64,000 nt of DNA from CALGLS01 sp047626155 (GCA_047626155.1 JBLHRR010000011.1:1-64000); one strand, 5' to 3'; positions 1 through 9,513 are shown, counted from the first letter of the stretch. Made by a program: numbers and translations. Notes: a model not told the origin generated them from the sequence alone.

Positions 1-267
1 ATCCAAGTCTGATACTTGGAGTTTGTAATCTGCTGTTTTGATGACTTCTCTTGGGATGGCAGGGGTTCGTACGCTGACACTTCCTGGAGGAGACAGAGGA
101 GCTTTACTGGTTCGGGGAGGAGCGATTTCAATTGCTTGTTCTAGATATTCTGTATTTTCATCGGCCCAGTTCCCATTAGCGTTACTGTTTTTGCTATAAG
201 GGCTTTGCTCAGCAGCACAAGCGACAAGGAAGATACAAAGGAGAAGAAGATAGATTAGATTTTTCAT
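1..267 (-). CDS. Lipoprotein, DUF4349-like (3' end beyond window)
   Basis: The reading frame starts at an ATG at 267 and stays open to base 1, giving the first 89 residues; the rest lies outside the window. The N terminus is a lipoprotein signal peptide: a hydrophobic run ending in FLVAC, with Cys17 as the likely lipidated residue. A Ser/Asn/Pro-rich linker follows. The last visible residues (VIKTADYKLQVSDLD) resemble the start of DUF4349, an envelope domain of unknown function that usually carries a long coiled coil and a C-terminal membrane helix. Only the signal peptide and this short motif can be seen, so the family name is tentative. The gene precedes holA and has the same direction, but holA ends 140 bases upstream of this start. 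Confidence 0.7.
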   Translation of the reverse strand, partial: MKNLIYLLLLCIFLVACAAEQSPYSKNSNANGNWADENTEYLEQAIEIAPPRTSKAPLSPPGSVSVRTPAIPREVIKTADYKLQVSDLD

Positions 268-407
268 ACGAGCAGTTTATTTATTTAAAATATACTACTC
301 AGATGCTGTGAGTGGGTAAAGTGGTGTGTTTGATTTCTATTTACCGAAAGATCATCGTTTACTGCCAATACAATTATATTGTTATTTTTCAGTTTCCATC
401 ACCATCT

Positions 408-1406
408 TCAATGCAATATCCGCCAAACCATCTCCCGCAACAACTCAGAAGGCGGCGTACTCGGATTATCAACCCCCTTCGATTTCAAATCATACTCCGA
501 CAACAATGCTATTACAGCCTCCGTTTTCCCTAAAGAATACATCTTTCGAGCCGCCTTATAGTCTTTCACAAAGAAAGGACGAGTTCCCAACGCAGAAGCC
601 ATTTCGTTATCAGACAAGCCTTGTAGGAAATGAGCCTGATACACCTTACTAAAATAATTATAGAGCGTAGCAATAACCACCACCAATGGATTCTTCTTTT
701 CGTTGGCGATGAAATACATGATGATGCGATTGGCCTTGGTCACATTACGAGTACCCAGCGCATTTTGCAATTCAAAGACATTGTAATCCTTACTGATGCC
801 GATGTTCTCTTGAACGTGCTTGGGAGTCACGTTGGCGCCTTTCGGCAAATTGATGATCAGCTTATCCAGCTCATTTGCCACCTTTGATAAATTCGATCCG
901 AGATACTCAGCGATCAATTCATTGGCCGCTGGTTCGATGGTAAGTTTTTGAGTTTTCAGGTAATTCTTAATCCAATCTGGAACCTGATTGTCATACAACT
1001 TCTTCGATTCAAAAAGCACTGCATGTGCTTTAATTGCTTTCGCAAATTTTGTCCGTCCATCGAATTTTTTATGCTTAAAACAAATCACCAAAATCGTGGA
1101 AGGAACAGGCTTATTCACATACAATTCCAGATTATTCAAAGTCTTCATTTCCTGTGCTTCCTTGATTATAACTACCTGATACTTAGACATCATTGGGTAG
1201 CGAGAGCAGGTGTCGATCACCGTTTTCGACTCCGCTTCCTTTCCATATATAATGGTCTGATTGAAAGAACGCTCGGCTTCCGCGAGTACTTTGCTTTCGA
1301 CGAATTGGGAAATCTGATCAATATAATAGGGTTCCTCTCCATGCAGGAAATAGACGGGTTTGTATTCTTTCTTTTTTAAGTCGGAGAGGATGCTTTTGAA
1401 GTCCAA
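408..1406 (-). CDS. holA: DNA polymerase III subunit delta
   Basis: 332 residues, the usual length of HolA, the clamp-loader subunit that opens the beta sliding clamp during replication. The N terminus carries the degenerate P-loop-like segment FLHGEEPYYIDQI typical of delta, which does not hydrolyse ATP. The middle (LSKVANELDKLI, about residues 174-185) and the C terminus (STPPSELLREMVWRI) also match the delta family. No ATG fits the N terminus. The start at 1406 is a TTG, and translation there gives MDFKSILSDLKKKEYKPVYFLHGEEP, which matches the beginning of Bacteroidota homologues. An upstream in-frame ATG was sought in the 30 bases before and not found. Confidence 0.93.
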   Translation of the reverse strand: MDFKSILSDLKKKEYKPVYFLHGEEPYYIDQISQFVESKVLAEAERSFNQTIIYGKEAESKTVIDTCSRYPMMSKYQVVIIKEAQEMKTLNNLELYVNKPVPSTILVICFKHKKFDGRTKFAKAIKAHAVLFESKKLYDNQVPDWIKNYLKTQKLTIEPAANELIAEYLGSNLSKVANELDKLIINLPKGANVTPKHVQENIGISKDYNVFELQNALGTRNVTKANRIIMYFIANEKKNPLVVVIATLYNYFSKVYQAHFLQGLSDNEMASALGTRPFFVKDYKAARKMYSLGKTEAVIALLSEYDLKSKGVDNPSTPPSELLREMVWRILH

Positions 1407-1881
1407 AGTATGTTTGTTTTGGTAAGCACAATAATACGGATTTTTGGGAGAAGCTTCGACTGATTTGAAGGTGTTTTTTGATACTGCTTAAAATTGTTTC
1501 ATCTGCTCTTTCTAGACGCAGGACTCTACTATCGTAATTTTAAACACAAAAGACTTGCCCTGAGCAAAAGCCTGCCCTAAAGTTGTCAAATCGGCCACAG
1601 AGCGAGAAGTCCCAACATTTTTTGTTTTATGAACCAAACACGATTTTAACATATAGGCACAGAGGTCATATAAGCCTTCTAGCGTAAAAGAACACATAGT
1701 AAAAATACTATTCGCATTTTTTATATAGTTCACACAGCCTACCTTTATGAACTATGTAAAATTTACTGAAAGTAAATTACTATGTGCCCTTTCGTGAATT
1801 GGGCTATATGTTCTAATCTACCTATATGTTAAAAACCACGTTAAAAGGGCTAGATAAAATTACCCTAACATTGAAGCCCCT
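1407..1881. other. Intergenic region, no supported gene
   Basis: 475 A/T-rich bases between the start of holA and the stop of the first caspase gene. A 73-codon minus-strand frame at 1512-1733 has no recognisable domain and a low-quality composition, so it is not called. Around 1750-1795 there is a loose inverted repeat (AAATTTACT / AGTAAATT). No terminator with a clear T-run was seen. Confidence 0.6.
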
Positions 1882-4800
1882 TTACCCCAACAAAATACCT
1901 CGGAGCACTTTCATCGCCTCCACATCATCATTAAAATAATTCAGATGATGCCCAATCACCGTAAAAGGCTTTGCCTTAAACTTAGGGGGAATATCCAAAA
2001 TCTGATCCACAGAAACAGCGATGTCGTTCGGCATATCATGGTTCATCCCATCTCCAATTTTCAGTAATATTTTTTCTGCAAACCGAGCGAAACGTGCATC
2101 GGTTGCAGGGCTGTATTTGGTAATATCTCCGGCGATAACAAAGTATTTCGTCTGCGGTTTCTTATTATCAAACAATGACTTTACAAACTCAGATTCTGAA
2201 CTCATCTGATCTAAGGTTACCAAAACAAAGTTGCCATTTTTGCTAATGCTATTAAATGCCTCTAATGCTTTTAGGTAAATCAAAATGGGCTTGAGGAATG
2301 GCTTTCCAAAATTGATAGCCGTGGTAGTCAAGGTTCGGAAAATACTGATGTATTCCGGTATCGAACCAAAAGGTGATCCGCCATTAGGCGTTCCCAACAT
2401 GACTAATCTATTGATAAGACCATTACCTTCTTGTATGTTTTCGATCATATATCGACTGACCAAACCACCCATGGAATGCGCGATAATATCAATTTGCTTA
2501 TCTCCAGGTTTCAGATCGAATTCTTTTAATCTCTCATTGAATTCTTCTGCAATCTTTTCAATCGGCTCATTCAGATTTTCATAATCATAAGTGAGCATAA
2601 GGTCATACTTCTGCTCATCTTTAGGATCAATCATAAATTGTAAGTTCTCCGCCATACATCCCGTATCGCCGATGATGCCGTGAACTAAGATGAGGATCTT
2701 TTCTGCCTTCGCTACTTTTGAGTTGATCCCCGCCCTGTTCTGAACCAATTTTCCTTTTTTGTTCATTTGAGCTAATCTTAAGCGAAAAGCCCTTTTCCTA
2801 AAACCACTTACTTTCAGCAAACAAAACCAGATTGCTTTTGTAACACTACGGGTACGGCCATTGTCCTTTGAGACCGGGAGCTTGTTTATCAGAATCGTAG
2901 AAGAACCGTCTTCCTCCTTAATTACACTTCCAAAAGGCAATACAAATTCTCCGTCGAAGGTTACCGCTATTAGCTCTTCGTCAGCCGAAAGTTTTTGACT
3001 GACCTGAATTTCAAGTGGATTTTTCTTCAGCACTTTTTCATTGCTGATGCCACTCAATTCAATAATTGTTTTGTCTTGAAGGGAACGCGTGTTGCCACTT
3101 GCAAGATTAAGCAAGGCAAATTCCTCATTATCAAAAATCGCTGCTAATTCCGCCACCGGATGAACAGATCGGGTTCCTGATTTTACGGGAGCAAAAGCAA
3201 CATCAGCTGTAAAGGATGGGTGCGCCTTTATTTTTATCTTTTCTTTTTTAAATGTAATGTCGTTGTTACTTACTGACTGGGTTTTCCGAATAGAGTTTAC
3301 TCGAATGGTATGGGTACACCAATCGGACTCTGATTTTTTTCGACCACCAACGCCTCTAGTCGCCATGCCTTTTGGACTTTTTGCAATGACGCCACGTTCA
3401 AAAGCATCTTGTTGAAATTTGTGGTCATCAAAAGCTTCAGTACTTACGATTATTTTGAAAACATCGGTTACCTCATTCCAATTTTCATTTTCGATATGGA
3501 GGCCGTGTTCATTGTCCAGTGTAATCCAATCTGATTTAGGGGGAATTTCACCACAGCTAAAAAAGGTACTAATTCCAAAGCTAGCATTCAGGTGAAGTAA
3601 TGCAACGTACAATTTCTTACCGGAAGTATTTCTTGCTTTTATAGTGTAGTACAAATTTATTAAATCACCATCGTCATCTCTGTCTTCTCCTTTTTTCGGA
3701 TAATCAAAAGTGATCTCCACCTCTTTGGTTCCATCAATTTCTAATGGATCATTTTCATCAGATTCGTCAACAAAACAAACTTCTATGGCTTTTTTTATTT
3801 TCGACTTTTCATTCTGCAACTGATTCAAGCGTTCCCAAGCTTCAACTTGTTCTAAAGTTTCTGTTATATATTTCGTGGAATTTCCTGTCAGTCCTTCTAC
3901 TCCATGTAACAAGTCGCCATTTGCGTTCAGCTTTACCAGCAACTTATCTTTTTGGACTTCCAGTTTGTATTTAGAATCTGTCGAACCGGCATCTAACATT
4001 AAGAATGGAGAGGGCTTTTTTTGGTATTCTTTTTCAAACTTCTTCACATTTGCTCCAGCCCCAGAAACAGCGACCAACATCGCTCCTGGAAAATTCTGAA
4101 TCTCTCCAAAAAATGATTTTTCATGGTCTTTTTCTTCAAACGACAAAATGGTCTCTTTCAACAGTACCTTCTCTACTTTTACGTTTTGTAACAATGTAGA
4201 TACATTTCCGTTTCCAGCTTTAGAATACAATGCAATTTCCAGTTTATCGATTTCGGCTGCATTAGTGGGCAAACCATGAATAGCACCATAATCCATTCGC
4301 CAGGAGCCATTTACATATTGAACGGAATGTCTCTTAGCATTTTTCCTTTTGCCTTGCAACAGAAATACCGTGTTGGGGTTAAATCCTTCTAAGGACGCAA
4401 ATGTCGGTTTTTGATCTTTCGCTTTTCGATTGACGCCTTGACGAACTTTATAGAACAAATCAGCATAAGTAATATCCCGGTTCTGCCCCAAAGCATTGAG
4501 CAATGTAGTGGTAAAAAGCCCACGACGCTCTGAGGTTTCATTGGCCAGTTCATCGCGATCACAAGCGGAGATCAGTAAGTGTTTTGAACGAGGAATGGTG
4601 AGTTCCTTTTCCGCCTTCCACATATCCGCGTAAAAATTATCCCCTTCTAAAAGATAACTTTTTAATGCTCTCGCTTTTTCTTTTTCTCGGCGAGGCGTAA
4701 ATCTTTTTTTACCTAAATTAAAATCAGCTGCAGCCGATCTTGTCATAGAAGAAGAGTGACAGGCATCCATAATTACAACAGTATGTGCACTTTCATCAAT

Positions 4801-5196
4801 TCGAGATAATAGAACAGCTATTTCTTTGTCAGACAAATCATAGTTTCCCGGAAGGCGACTGTCATAGCAAACCATGGATTCGTCTTGCGCTTTTGGGTCA
4901 TATTTTTCGAAAGCCGTTGCGGTCTTAGCAAAAGAGCCATGACCTGCATAATACAATAAAACGGTATCTCCTGGTTTTACTTTTTCAATAAGATGGCTTT
5001 CAAAAATCTTGATGACTCCTTCCCGGGTTGCTTGCTTGTCTGTCAAGGTTTTGATGGCGGGACTTAAATCCGTGTAGTGTTTTTTGATAAAAGCTTTCAT
5101 TGCAGTCAGGTCGTTGACGCAACCATCGAGGTTGGCAACACCGGAGGCCGGGTGGTAATTATTGATGGCGATGAGAAGGGCATGTAGTTTTGGCAT
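1882..5196 (-). CDS. Caspase-like (C14) protein fused to a lipase-type alpha/beta hydrolase
   Basis: 1104 residues. Residues 1-270 form a caspase-fold peptidase domain: start LHALLIAINNY, catalytic His86 in YYAGHGSF and catalytic Cys146 in MDACHSSS. Residues about 280-640 are beta-rich and include a DUF4384-like segment (YVALLHLNASFGI, then FKIIVSTEAFD) that is also present in the next gene. The C-terminal third (about 825-1104) is an alpha/beta hydrolase of the PGAP1/lipase type: oxyanion segment ILVHGIIGD near 835, nucleophile elbow AHSMGG with Ser near 908, and a candidate catalytic His near 1082 (GHHLNYF). There is no signal peptide, so it is probably cytoplasmic. The 5' neighbour is a shorter paralogue 141 bases away on the same strand. 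Members of the family are peptidases whose targets in bacteria are mostly unknown. A role in cell damage, or zymogen activation of the lipase by the caspase, is inference. Confidence 0.85.
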   Translation of the reverse strand: MPKLHALLIAINNYHPASGVANLDGCVNDLTAMKAFIKKHYTDLSPAIKTLTDKQATREGVIKIFESHLIEKVKPGDTVLLYYAGHGSFAKTATAFEKYDPKAQDESMVCYDSRLPGNYDLSDKEIAVLLSRIDESAHTVVIMDACHSSSMTRSAAADFNLGKKRFTPRREKEKARALKSYLLEGDNFYADMWKAEKELTIPRSKHLLISACDRDELANETSERRGLFTTTLLNALGQNRDITYADLFYKVRQGVNRKAKDQKPTFASLEGFNPNTVFLLQGKRKNAKRHSVQYVNGSWRMDYGAIHGLPTNAAEIDKLEIALYSKAGNGNVSTLLQNVKVEKVLLKETILSFEEKDHEKSFFGEIQNFPGAMLVAVSGAGANVKKFEKEYQKKPSPFLMLDAGSTDSKYKLEVQKDKLLVKLNANGDLLHGVEGLTGNSTKYITETLEQVEAWERLNQLQNEKSKIKKAIEVCFVDESDENDPLEIDGTKEVEITFDYPKKGEDRDDDGDLINLYYTIKARNTSGKKLYVALLHLNASFGISTFFSCGEIPPKSDWITLDNEHGLHIENENWNEVTDVFKIIVSTEAFDDHKFQQDAFERGVIAKSPKGMATRGVGGRKKSESDWCTHTIRVNSIRKTQSVSNNDITFKKEKIKIKAHPSFTADVAFAPVKSGTRSVHPVAELAAIFDNEEFALLNLASGNTRSLQDKTIIELSGISNEKVLKKNPLEIQVSQKLSADEELIAVTFDGEFVLPFGSVIKEEDGSSTILINKLPVSKDNGRTRSVTKAIWFCLLKVSGFRKRAFRLRLAQMNKKGKLVQNRAGINSKVAKAEKILILVHGIIGDTGCMAENLQFMIDPKDEQKYDLMLTYDYENLNEPIEKIAEEFNERLKEFDLKPGDKQIDIIAHSMGGLVSRYMIENIQEGNGLINRLVMLGTPNGGSPFGSIPEYISIFRTLTTTAINFGKPFLKPILIYLKALEAFNSISKNGNFVLVTLDQMSSESEFVKSLFDNKKPQTKYFVIAGDITKYSPATDARFARFAEKILLKIGDGMNHDMPNDIAVSVDQILDIPPKFKAKPFTVIGHHLNYFNDDVEAMKVLRGILLG

Positions 5197-5278
5197 TTGA
5201 TGTTTTTTGATATTTTAATACTTTTTTTGATATTTTTTTGGGGAAAAAGCATGTTAATTTGGCGTTCTGCTTTTGTGC

Positions 5279-5312
5279 TTTTTCACCGCGGAGGCGCAAT
5301 GAGCGCAACGTT
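5279..5312 (+). repeat. Dispersed repeat R1, copy a
   Basis: The spacer between the two caspase genes holds a G/C-rich island (TTTCACCGCGGAGGCGCAAT, then GAGCGCAACG) in otherwise A/T-rich sequence. It matches the R1 consensus (ACCGCnACGGCGCAACGAAG, then GCGCAACG) seen at seven other places in the window. Confidence 0.55.
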
Positions 5313-5337
5313 AAAATACAATCGTAATTACCTAATA

Positions 5338-7200
5338 TTAAGAACTAGTCAAACAAAGCTCTATATCCAAAGCATACCATTGCTCCAATCCTTCCGTCCC
5401 CTTTCCTTTCCGTTTGCCAGTACCACGAAGCGTCTCTATCTTCAACTCCTCTTGTTCCAACAAATGGCCATTGATTTTTTTATTACTAACAATCAATTTG
5501 AAATACTCTTTCGCTTTCGCCTTTTTCTTTAAGTCAAAACAATAGTTCTTCTTTCGTTCATCCTTCTTCATCATGATGACAGTCGAGGCTGCTGGAACTT
5601 CCTCATTATAGATCGCTTTCACGCCGTAGTTTTGACTAAAATGTAATAAGCAAATGTACTGCGCTTTCTTAGATTTATTCTCCGCCTCTACTCGATATTC
5701 CACTTTCTGAATGATCCCATCCTCCTTATGTAAATCTATTGTCGAACTAAGCTCTTCTAACTTCTCAGTCACCATTCCATTATCATCAAGCAATTTCAAC
5801 AATAATTTTACATCGCTATTTTTTGACTCCACTCCCCTTCCAAGGTTTCTTGTTTTTTCAAATTGACAAATATGTTCCAATCGCTCAAAGATAGTCAGAT
5901 AAGCAAATTGATCTTTGTCCGGAAGCTTTCCAAGTACCTTTTGATCACTAGTTTGAATAAGGGTCAAACCTTTGGAATGAACATGCAATTGGAAAGGCGA
6001 GGAAACCCCTTCTTCACATAATTCAAAATAAAGAGGCTTGTGTTTCAGGAGCGCTTTGTGGAGTCCTTCTGGATAACCTTTTTCATCAGAATCATTTTTT
6101 GGGGACTGCCCTTCCTCGTAGTGGACAGCAACAGCAACCGGAGGTTTTGGAATACTAATCAACTGAGCATGATAAGTTTCCGACTCCTCTAATTTGACAG
6201 TTGAAGTAATCGTACTTTCTTCCAACTGAACATTGATCGTCTTGGCATTTCCAATTTTATTTTTATTGTTATAAATCGCAAACGAGGAAATTTCATCAAC
6301 CGAAGTGCCAAGTCCTTGCAATGCACCAGCGGCTACAGTCCAAGAATCGTTTTGATAAGAAAGTGAATAATTTTGTACTGGATCTTCTTCTTTTTTTAAG
6401 AAATGGCGATGCACATTAAAATAGCCAAAAGCTTCAAACTGCGGACTTTGCTCCTTAGAGATTCTCCGCATACGTATACGCGTTTGTTCATACAAATCAG
6501 CATAACTGATCTTAGCATTTTGTTCGTTTAAAACCTCCAGAAGATTTGTTGTAAATACGCCCTGGTTGTTAGAGAGCTCATAAGCCTTTTGTCTTTTTTC
6601 GCAGGCTGCTAATAACAAGTGCCTTGAATTCGGAATGTATAAATCGCTGTTATAGTGACCATTAAGATAAGATTCCAAAGGTCTTACAATCTCCCGATCT
6701 TCCCACTCCCGACTCGCTGCTATTTTCAAATCTGCAGAACTACGGGTTCCCGAACCAGAGTGGCAACAATCCAACAATATAATTACATCAATTTCTTTTA
6801 TAGCCAGTCGCTCAATTAGCACCGCCAGTTCTTTATCTGCTAGATCGTATTTCCCTGGCAAACGACTATCATAACAAACTAGGTTTTCATCCATTCCGTC
6901 CGGGTAATAGGCTTTGAACTCCAGAGCAGAAAAACCACGTGCCCCGTGACCGCTAAAGTGAACCAAAACCGTATCCCCTTTATTAGCTTTCAACAAATGT
7001 TCCGCTCCAAAATGAGCGATGATATTTTCATAAGTAGCCTCTTCGTTTACCAAAGTGGCAATAGATCTTTCTTTTTCTGAAAATTGTTGCAGCAGAAATT
7101 CGTTCACAACCGCAACATCATTAGCGCAACCTAAGAGCGCAGGAACATTGCTTTCCGGGTGATAATTATTAATTCCGATGAGCAGAGCGTGAAGGGGCAT
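5338..7200 (-). CDS. Caspase-like (C14) family protein with DUF4384-like C-terminal region
   Basis: 620 residues, paralogous to the first ~640 residues of the adjacent 1104-residue protein but lacking the lipase part. The caspase domain begins LHALLIGINNY, has catalytic His85 in HFSGHGARG and catalytic Cys146 in LLDCCHSGSG. The beta-rich C-terminal half includes YICLLHFSQNYGV and FKLIVSNKK, which line up with the same motifs in the paralogue. It ends shortly after a basic, Gly-rich loop (LRGTGKRKGKG). No signal peptide or membrane helix is visible. It is the upstream gene of the pair on the minus strand, so co-transcription is likely. An ancestral duplication followed by gain or loss of the hydrolase domain is the simplest reading. 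Substrate specificity is unknown; many bacterial C14 relatives cut after Arg or Lys. Confidence 0.85.
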   Translation of the reverse strand: MPLHALLIGINNYHPESNVPALLGCANDVAVVNEFLLQQFSEKERSIATLVNEEATYENIIAHFGAEHLLKANKGDTVLVHFSGHGARGFSALEFKAYYPDGMDENLVCYDSRLPGKYDLADKELAVLIERLAIKEIDVIILLDCCHSGSGTRSSADLKIAASREWEDREIVRPLESYLNGHYNSDLYIPNSRHLLLAACEKRQKAYELSNNQGVFTTNLLEVLNEQNAKISYADLYEQTRIRMRRISKEQSPQFEAFGYFNVHRHFLKKEEDPVQNYSLSYQNDSWTVAAGALQGLGTSVDEISSFAIYNNKNKIGNAKTINVQLEESTITSTVKLEESETYHAQLISIPKPPVAVAVHYEEGQSPKNDSDEKGYPEGLHKALLKHKPLYFELCEEGVSSPFQLHVHSKGLTLIQTSDQKVLGKLPDKDQFAYLTIFERLEHICQFEKTRNLGRGVESKNSDVKLLLKLLDDNGMVTEKLEELSSTIDLHKEDGIIQKVEYRVEAENKSKKAQYICLLHFSQNYGVKAIYNEEVPAASTVIMMKKDERKKNYCFDLKKKAKAKEYFKLIVSNKKINGHLLEQEELKIETLRGTGKRKGKGTEGLEQWYALDIELCLTSS

Positions 7201-7523
7201 GGTCTTTTCTTTTGGATTTAGGGAGTCGAAGAGAAGTAGTTCATCCGGCGGCCTTCAAAGCCGTCGGCTTGAATTCTATTTCTGATACAGCATTTATCTA
7301 TGCAAACTAAAAAAAAGAATTATCTTTCGCTTCAAACAAAGAAACAATGAATATTGGAACTTTGTATAAAACAAGTGGTATTATTTTTATCTCTGTTCGT
7401 AAGTTCAACTATTAGCTTTTAACTTCCCACTATCGCGTTATGAGGAAGCCAACTGCTGAACAGCTACATTATTTTATATCTATCCGTAATTATTAATAGG
7501 ATACAAAAAAATCCTAGTCGCCT
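7201..7523. promoter_or_regulatory. Divergent promoter region between caspase operon and potassium channel
   Basis: 323 bases separate two divergently transcribed genes, so both promoters should lie here. I found no good match to the TAnnTTTG box on either strand. There is a short palindromic stretch near 7240-7262 (CCGGCGGCCTTCAAAGCCGTCGG) and a GGAT/ATCC hairpin just before the channel gene at about 7499-7516. Confidence 0.4.
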
Positions 7524-8444
7524 ATGAGTACAAAAGAAGAACAGCCGGATGATGACCTCGGCCTGGGTTCCAAGATCGTCTCCCTCCAACGCTTCATCAG
7601 ACAGGACGGCTCTTTTAATGTAACTCGCAGGGGTGTACAAAGTTGGGCTCCTTATCAGAATCTGGTGGAGCAATCCTGGCGTCGTTTATTTCTCGAAATT
7701 GTATTTTACTATATTGTAATCAATTTGTTATTCGCTGTAACATTAGTTATTATTGGCATCGATTCTATATCGGGGCTTACCAATCATTCTTTTGGGAAAG
7801 ACTTAATGCATGCCTTTTTCTTTAGCGTTCAAACTTTTACCACTGTTGGTTATGGCATATTGAGTCCAATTACCGTAGGCGCTCATTTTCTGTCGGCCTT
7901 AATTGCTTTTGTGGGTTTGCTGTCTTTTGCTTTGGCGACTTCTTTAATCTATGCCCGGTTCTCAAAACCTAAAGCCCAGATTATTTTCAGCCAAAAAGCT
8001 GTGGTTTGCAAATACCGAGGCATCACCGCACTTATGTTTCGCATCGTTAATAAAAGGAACCACAAAATCATTGATTTAGAAACGGAGGTTTTCGCTACCT
8101 GGATAGAGTATAACAATAGTACGCCGAATAGAAAATTTGCTAAACTAGAGTTGGAAAGAAAACAGATTTTTCTATTCCCGATGAATTGGACTATAGTCCA
8201 TCCTATAAATGAAGAGAGTCCGCTTTGTGATAAAACTAAGGAAGAACTAAGTCAGATCAATTTGGAAATCATAGTTCAACTGAAGGGTTATGATGAGAGT
8301 TATAATCAGACAGTTCATGCGAATACTTCTTATATTACGAAAGAGATGGTTTGGGGGGAGCGGTTTGAACCGATGGTTACTTCGGATGAGGATGGGACGG
8401 TGGTTTGGATCGATCGAATTGATGATCGAGTGGAGGATTTGTGA
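7524..8444 (+). CDS. Inward-rectifier (KirBac-type) potassium channel
   Basis: 306 residues. Two membrane helices (about 55-78 and 122-145) flank a pore loop containing the potassium selectivity filter TVGYG at 107-111, preceded by SVQTFT. After the second helix comes the cytoplasmic Kir immunoglobulin-like domain (YARFSKPKAQIIFS, LMFRIVNKRNH, ETEVFATW), which defines the inward-rectifier family and separates it from generic two-helix channels. It would form a tetramer in the inner membrane and pass potassium down its gradient. The start at 7524 places the N-terminal amphipathic region before the first helix, as in KirBac proteins. It is divergent from the caspase pair and convergent with hemH, 37 bases away. 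Confidence 0.92.
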   Translation: MSTKEEQPDDDLGLGSKIVSLQRFIRQDGSFNVTRRGVQSWAPYQNLVEQSWRRLFLEIVFYYIVINLLFAVTLVIIGIDSISGLTNHSFGKDLMHAFFFSVQTFTTVGYGILSPITVGAHFLSALIAFVGLLSFALATSLIYARFSKPKAQIIFSQKAVVCKYRGITALMFRIVNKRNHKIIDLETEVFATWIEYNNSTPNRKFAKLELERKQIFLFPMNWTIVHPINEESPLCDKTKEELSQINLEIIVQLKGYDESYNQTVHANTSYITKEMVWGERFEPMVTSDEDGTVVWIDRIDDRVEDL

Positions 8445-8481
8445 GGAGTGGCTAGATCTTGATTAACTATCTCCATAATCA

Positions 8482-9513
8482 CTACATCCCTAATCTTACC
8501 CCCCTCACCAAATCCGCCACCGCCTTAATCCACCTCGGATCATCATTCAAACCCTCCACCAACTGCAACTTCTCCCCTCCCTTCTCTTCAAACAGCTCCT
8601 GATACTCATCACTAATCTCAATCGTAGTCTCCAAACAATCACAAACAAAAGCAGGACAGAAAACCAAAATATTCTTTCTACCTAGCTCAGCCTGTTCCTC
8701 AATCACATCACTCGTGTACGGCTTAACCCAAGGGTCGCGGCCCAAACGAGATTGATAACACATCGTATACTGATCCGGTGTCAGCTCCAACTTGGCCACA
8801 ATCGCACGAGTCGTAGCTGCGCAATGTGCCGTATAACACATTTGATTTTTTTCCGAAAGGGTATCACAACAACCCGGTGTCAAACAATGACTGCACGTAT
8901 CGTCTGTCTTTGCCATATGCCGCTCCGGCAAACCGTGGTAGGAAAACAAGATGTGGTCGTACTTTCTGTAATCATAATCACGACCTCGTTGTACAAATAA
9001 ATCTATCATCGGTTCATAATCGTAAAAATGATCGATCATGGTGAGCTTCGGCATTGTCCAATAAGTAGCCAGCACTCGCATGACTTCTTCTTGTACGGAA
9101 CCTGTAGACGCAGAAGCATAGTGAGGAAACAGCGGCAAAACAACAAGCTCGGTTACCTTAGCATCCATCAATTTTTTAATGACCGATTCAATCGAAGGAT
9201 TCTGGTAACGCATCGCCAACTCCACCTGGTAATCCTCCGTCCCTAATATCTTTCGCACGCCATCCGTCAATCGATTGCCATAGACTTTCAAAGGAGAACC
9301 TTCTTCCATCCATAAATCTTTGTACCCCTCCGAAGATTCCTTGGAACGGAAAATAATGATCAGAGGGATCAAAATTTTTCTAACAAAAGTGACATCAATA
9401 ACGCGCGGATCTGCCAGAAACTCCTTGAGGTAACGATATACCGCCCATCGCGATGGATCATCGGGCGTTCCCAAATTAACGAGTAGAATTCCTGTTTTCT
9501 TTTTTATAGACAT
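8482..9513 (-). CDS. hemH: Ferrochelatase
   Basis: 343 residues, the normal length. It inserts Fe2+ into protoporphyrin IX (or coproporphyrin III) at the end of heme synthesis. The sequence opens with GILLVNLGTPDDP, contains LPLFPHYASASTGS, and has the catalytic-histidine motif FSYHGLPERH (His193). After that motif is a cysteine-rich insert with Cys207, 210, 215, 216, 226 and 231. Heme is needed by the di-heme peroxidase encoded at about 42 kb, though that link is only functional. A good promoter lies at 9554-9583. Confidence 0.96.
   Translation of the reverse strand: MSIKKKTGILLVNLGTPDDPSRWAVYRYLKEFLADPRVIDVTFVRKILIPLIIIFRSKESSEGYKDLWMEEGSPLKVYGNRLTDGVRKILGTEDYQVELAMRYQNPSIESVIKKLMDAKVTELVVLPLFPHYASASTGSVQEEVMRVLATYWTMPKLTMIDHFYDYEPMIDLFVQRGRDYDYRKYDHILFSYHGLPERHMAKTDDTCSHCLTPGCCDTLSEKNQMCYTAHCAATTRAIVAKLELTPDQYTMCYQSRLGRDPWVKPYTSDVIEEQAELGRKNILVFCPAFVCDCLETTIEISDEYQELFEEKGGEKLQLVEGLNDDPRWIKAVADLVRGVRLGM

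Noticed and set aside
1512..1733. 73-codon minus-strand frame between holA and the caspase gene
   Set aside because: No domain, no promoter or start context, and composition typical of spacer sequence.
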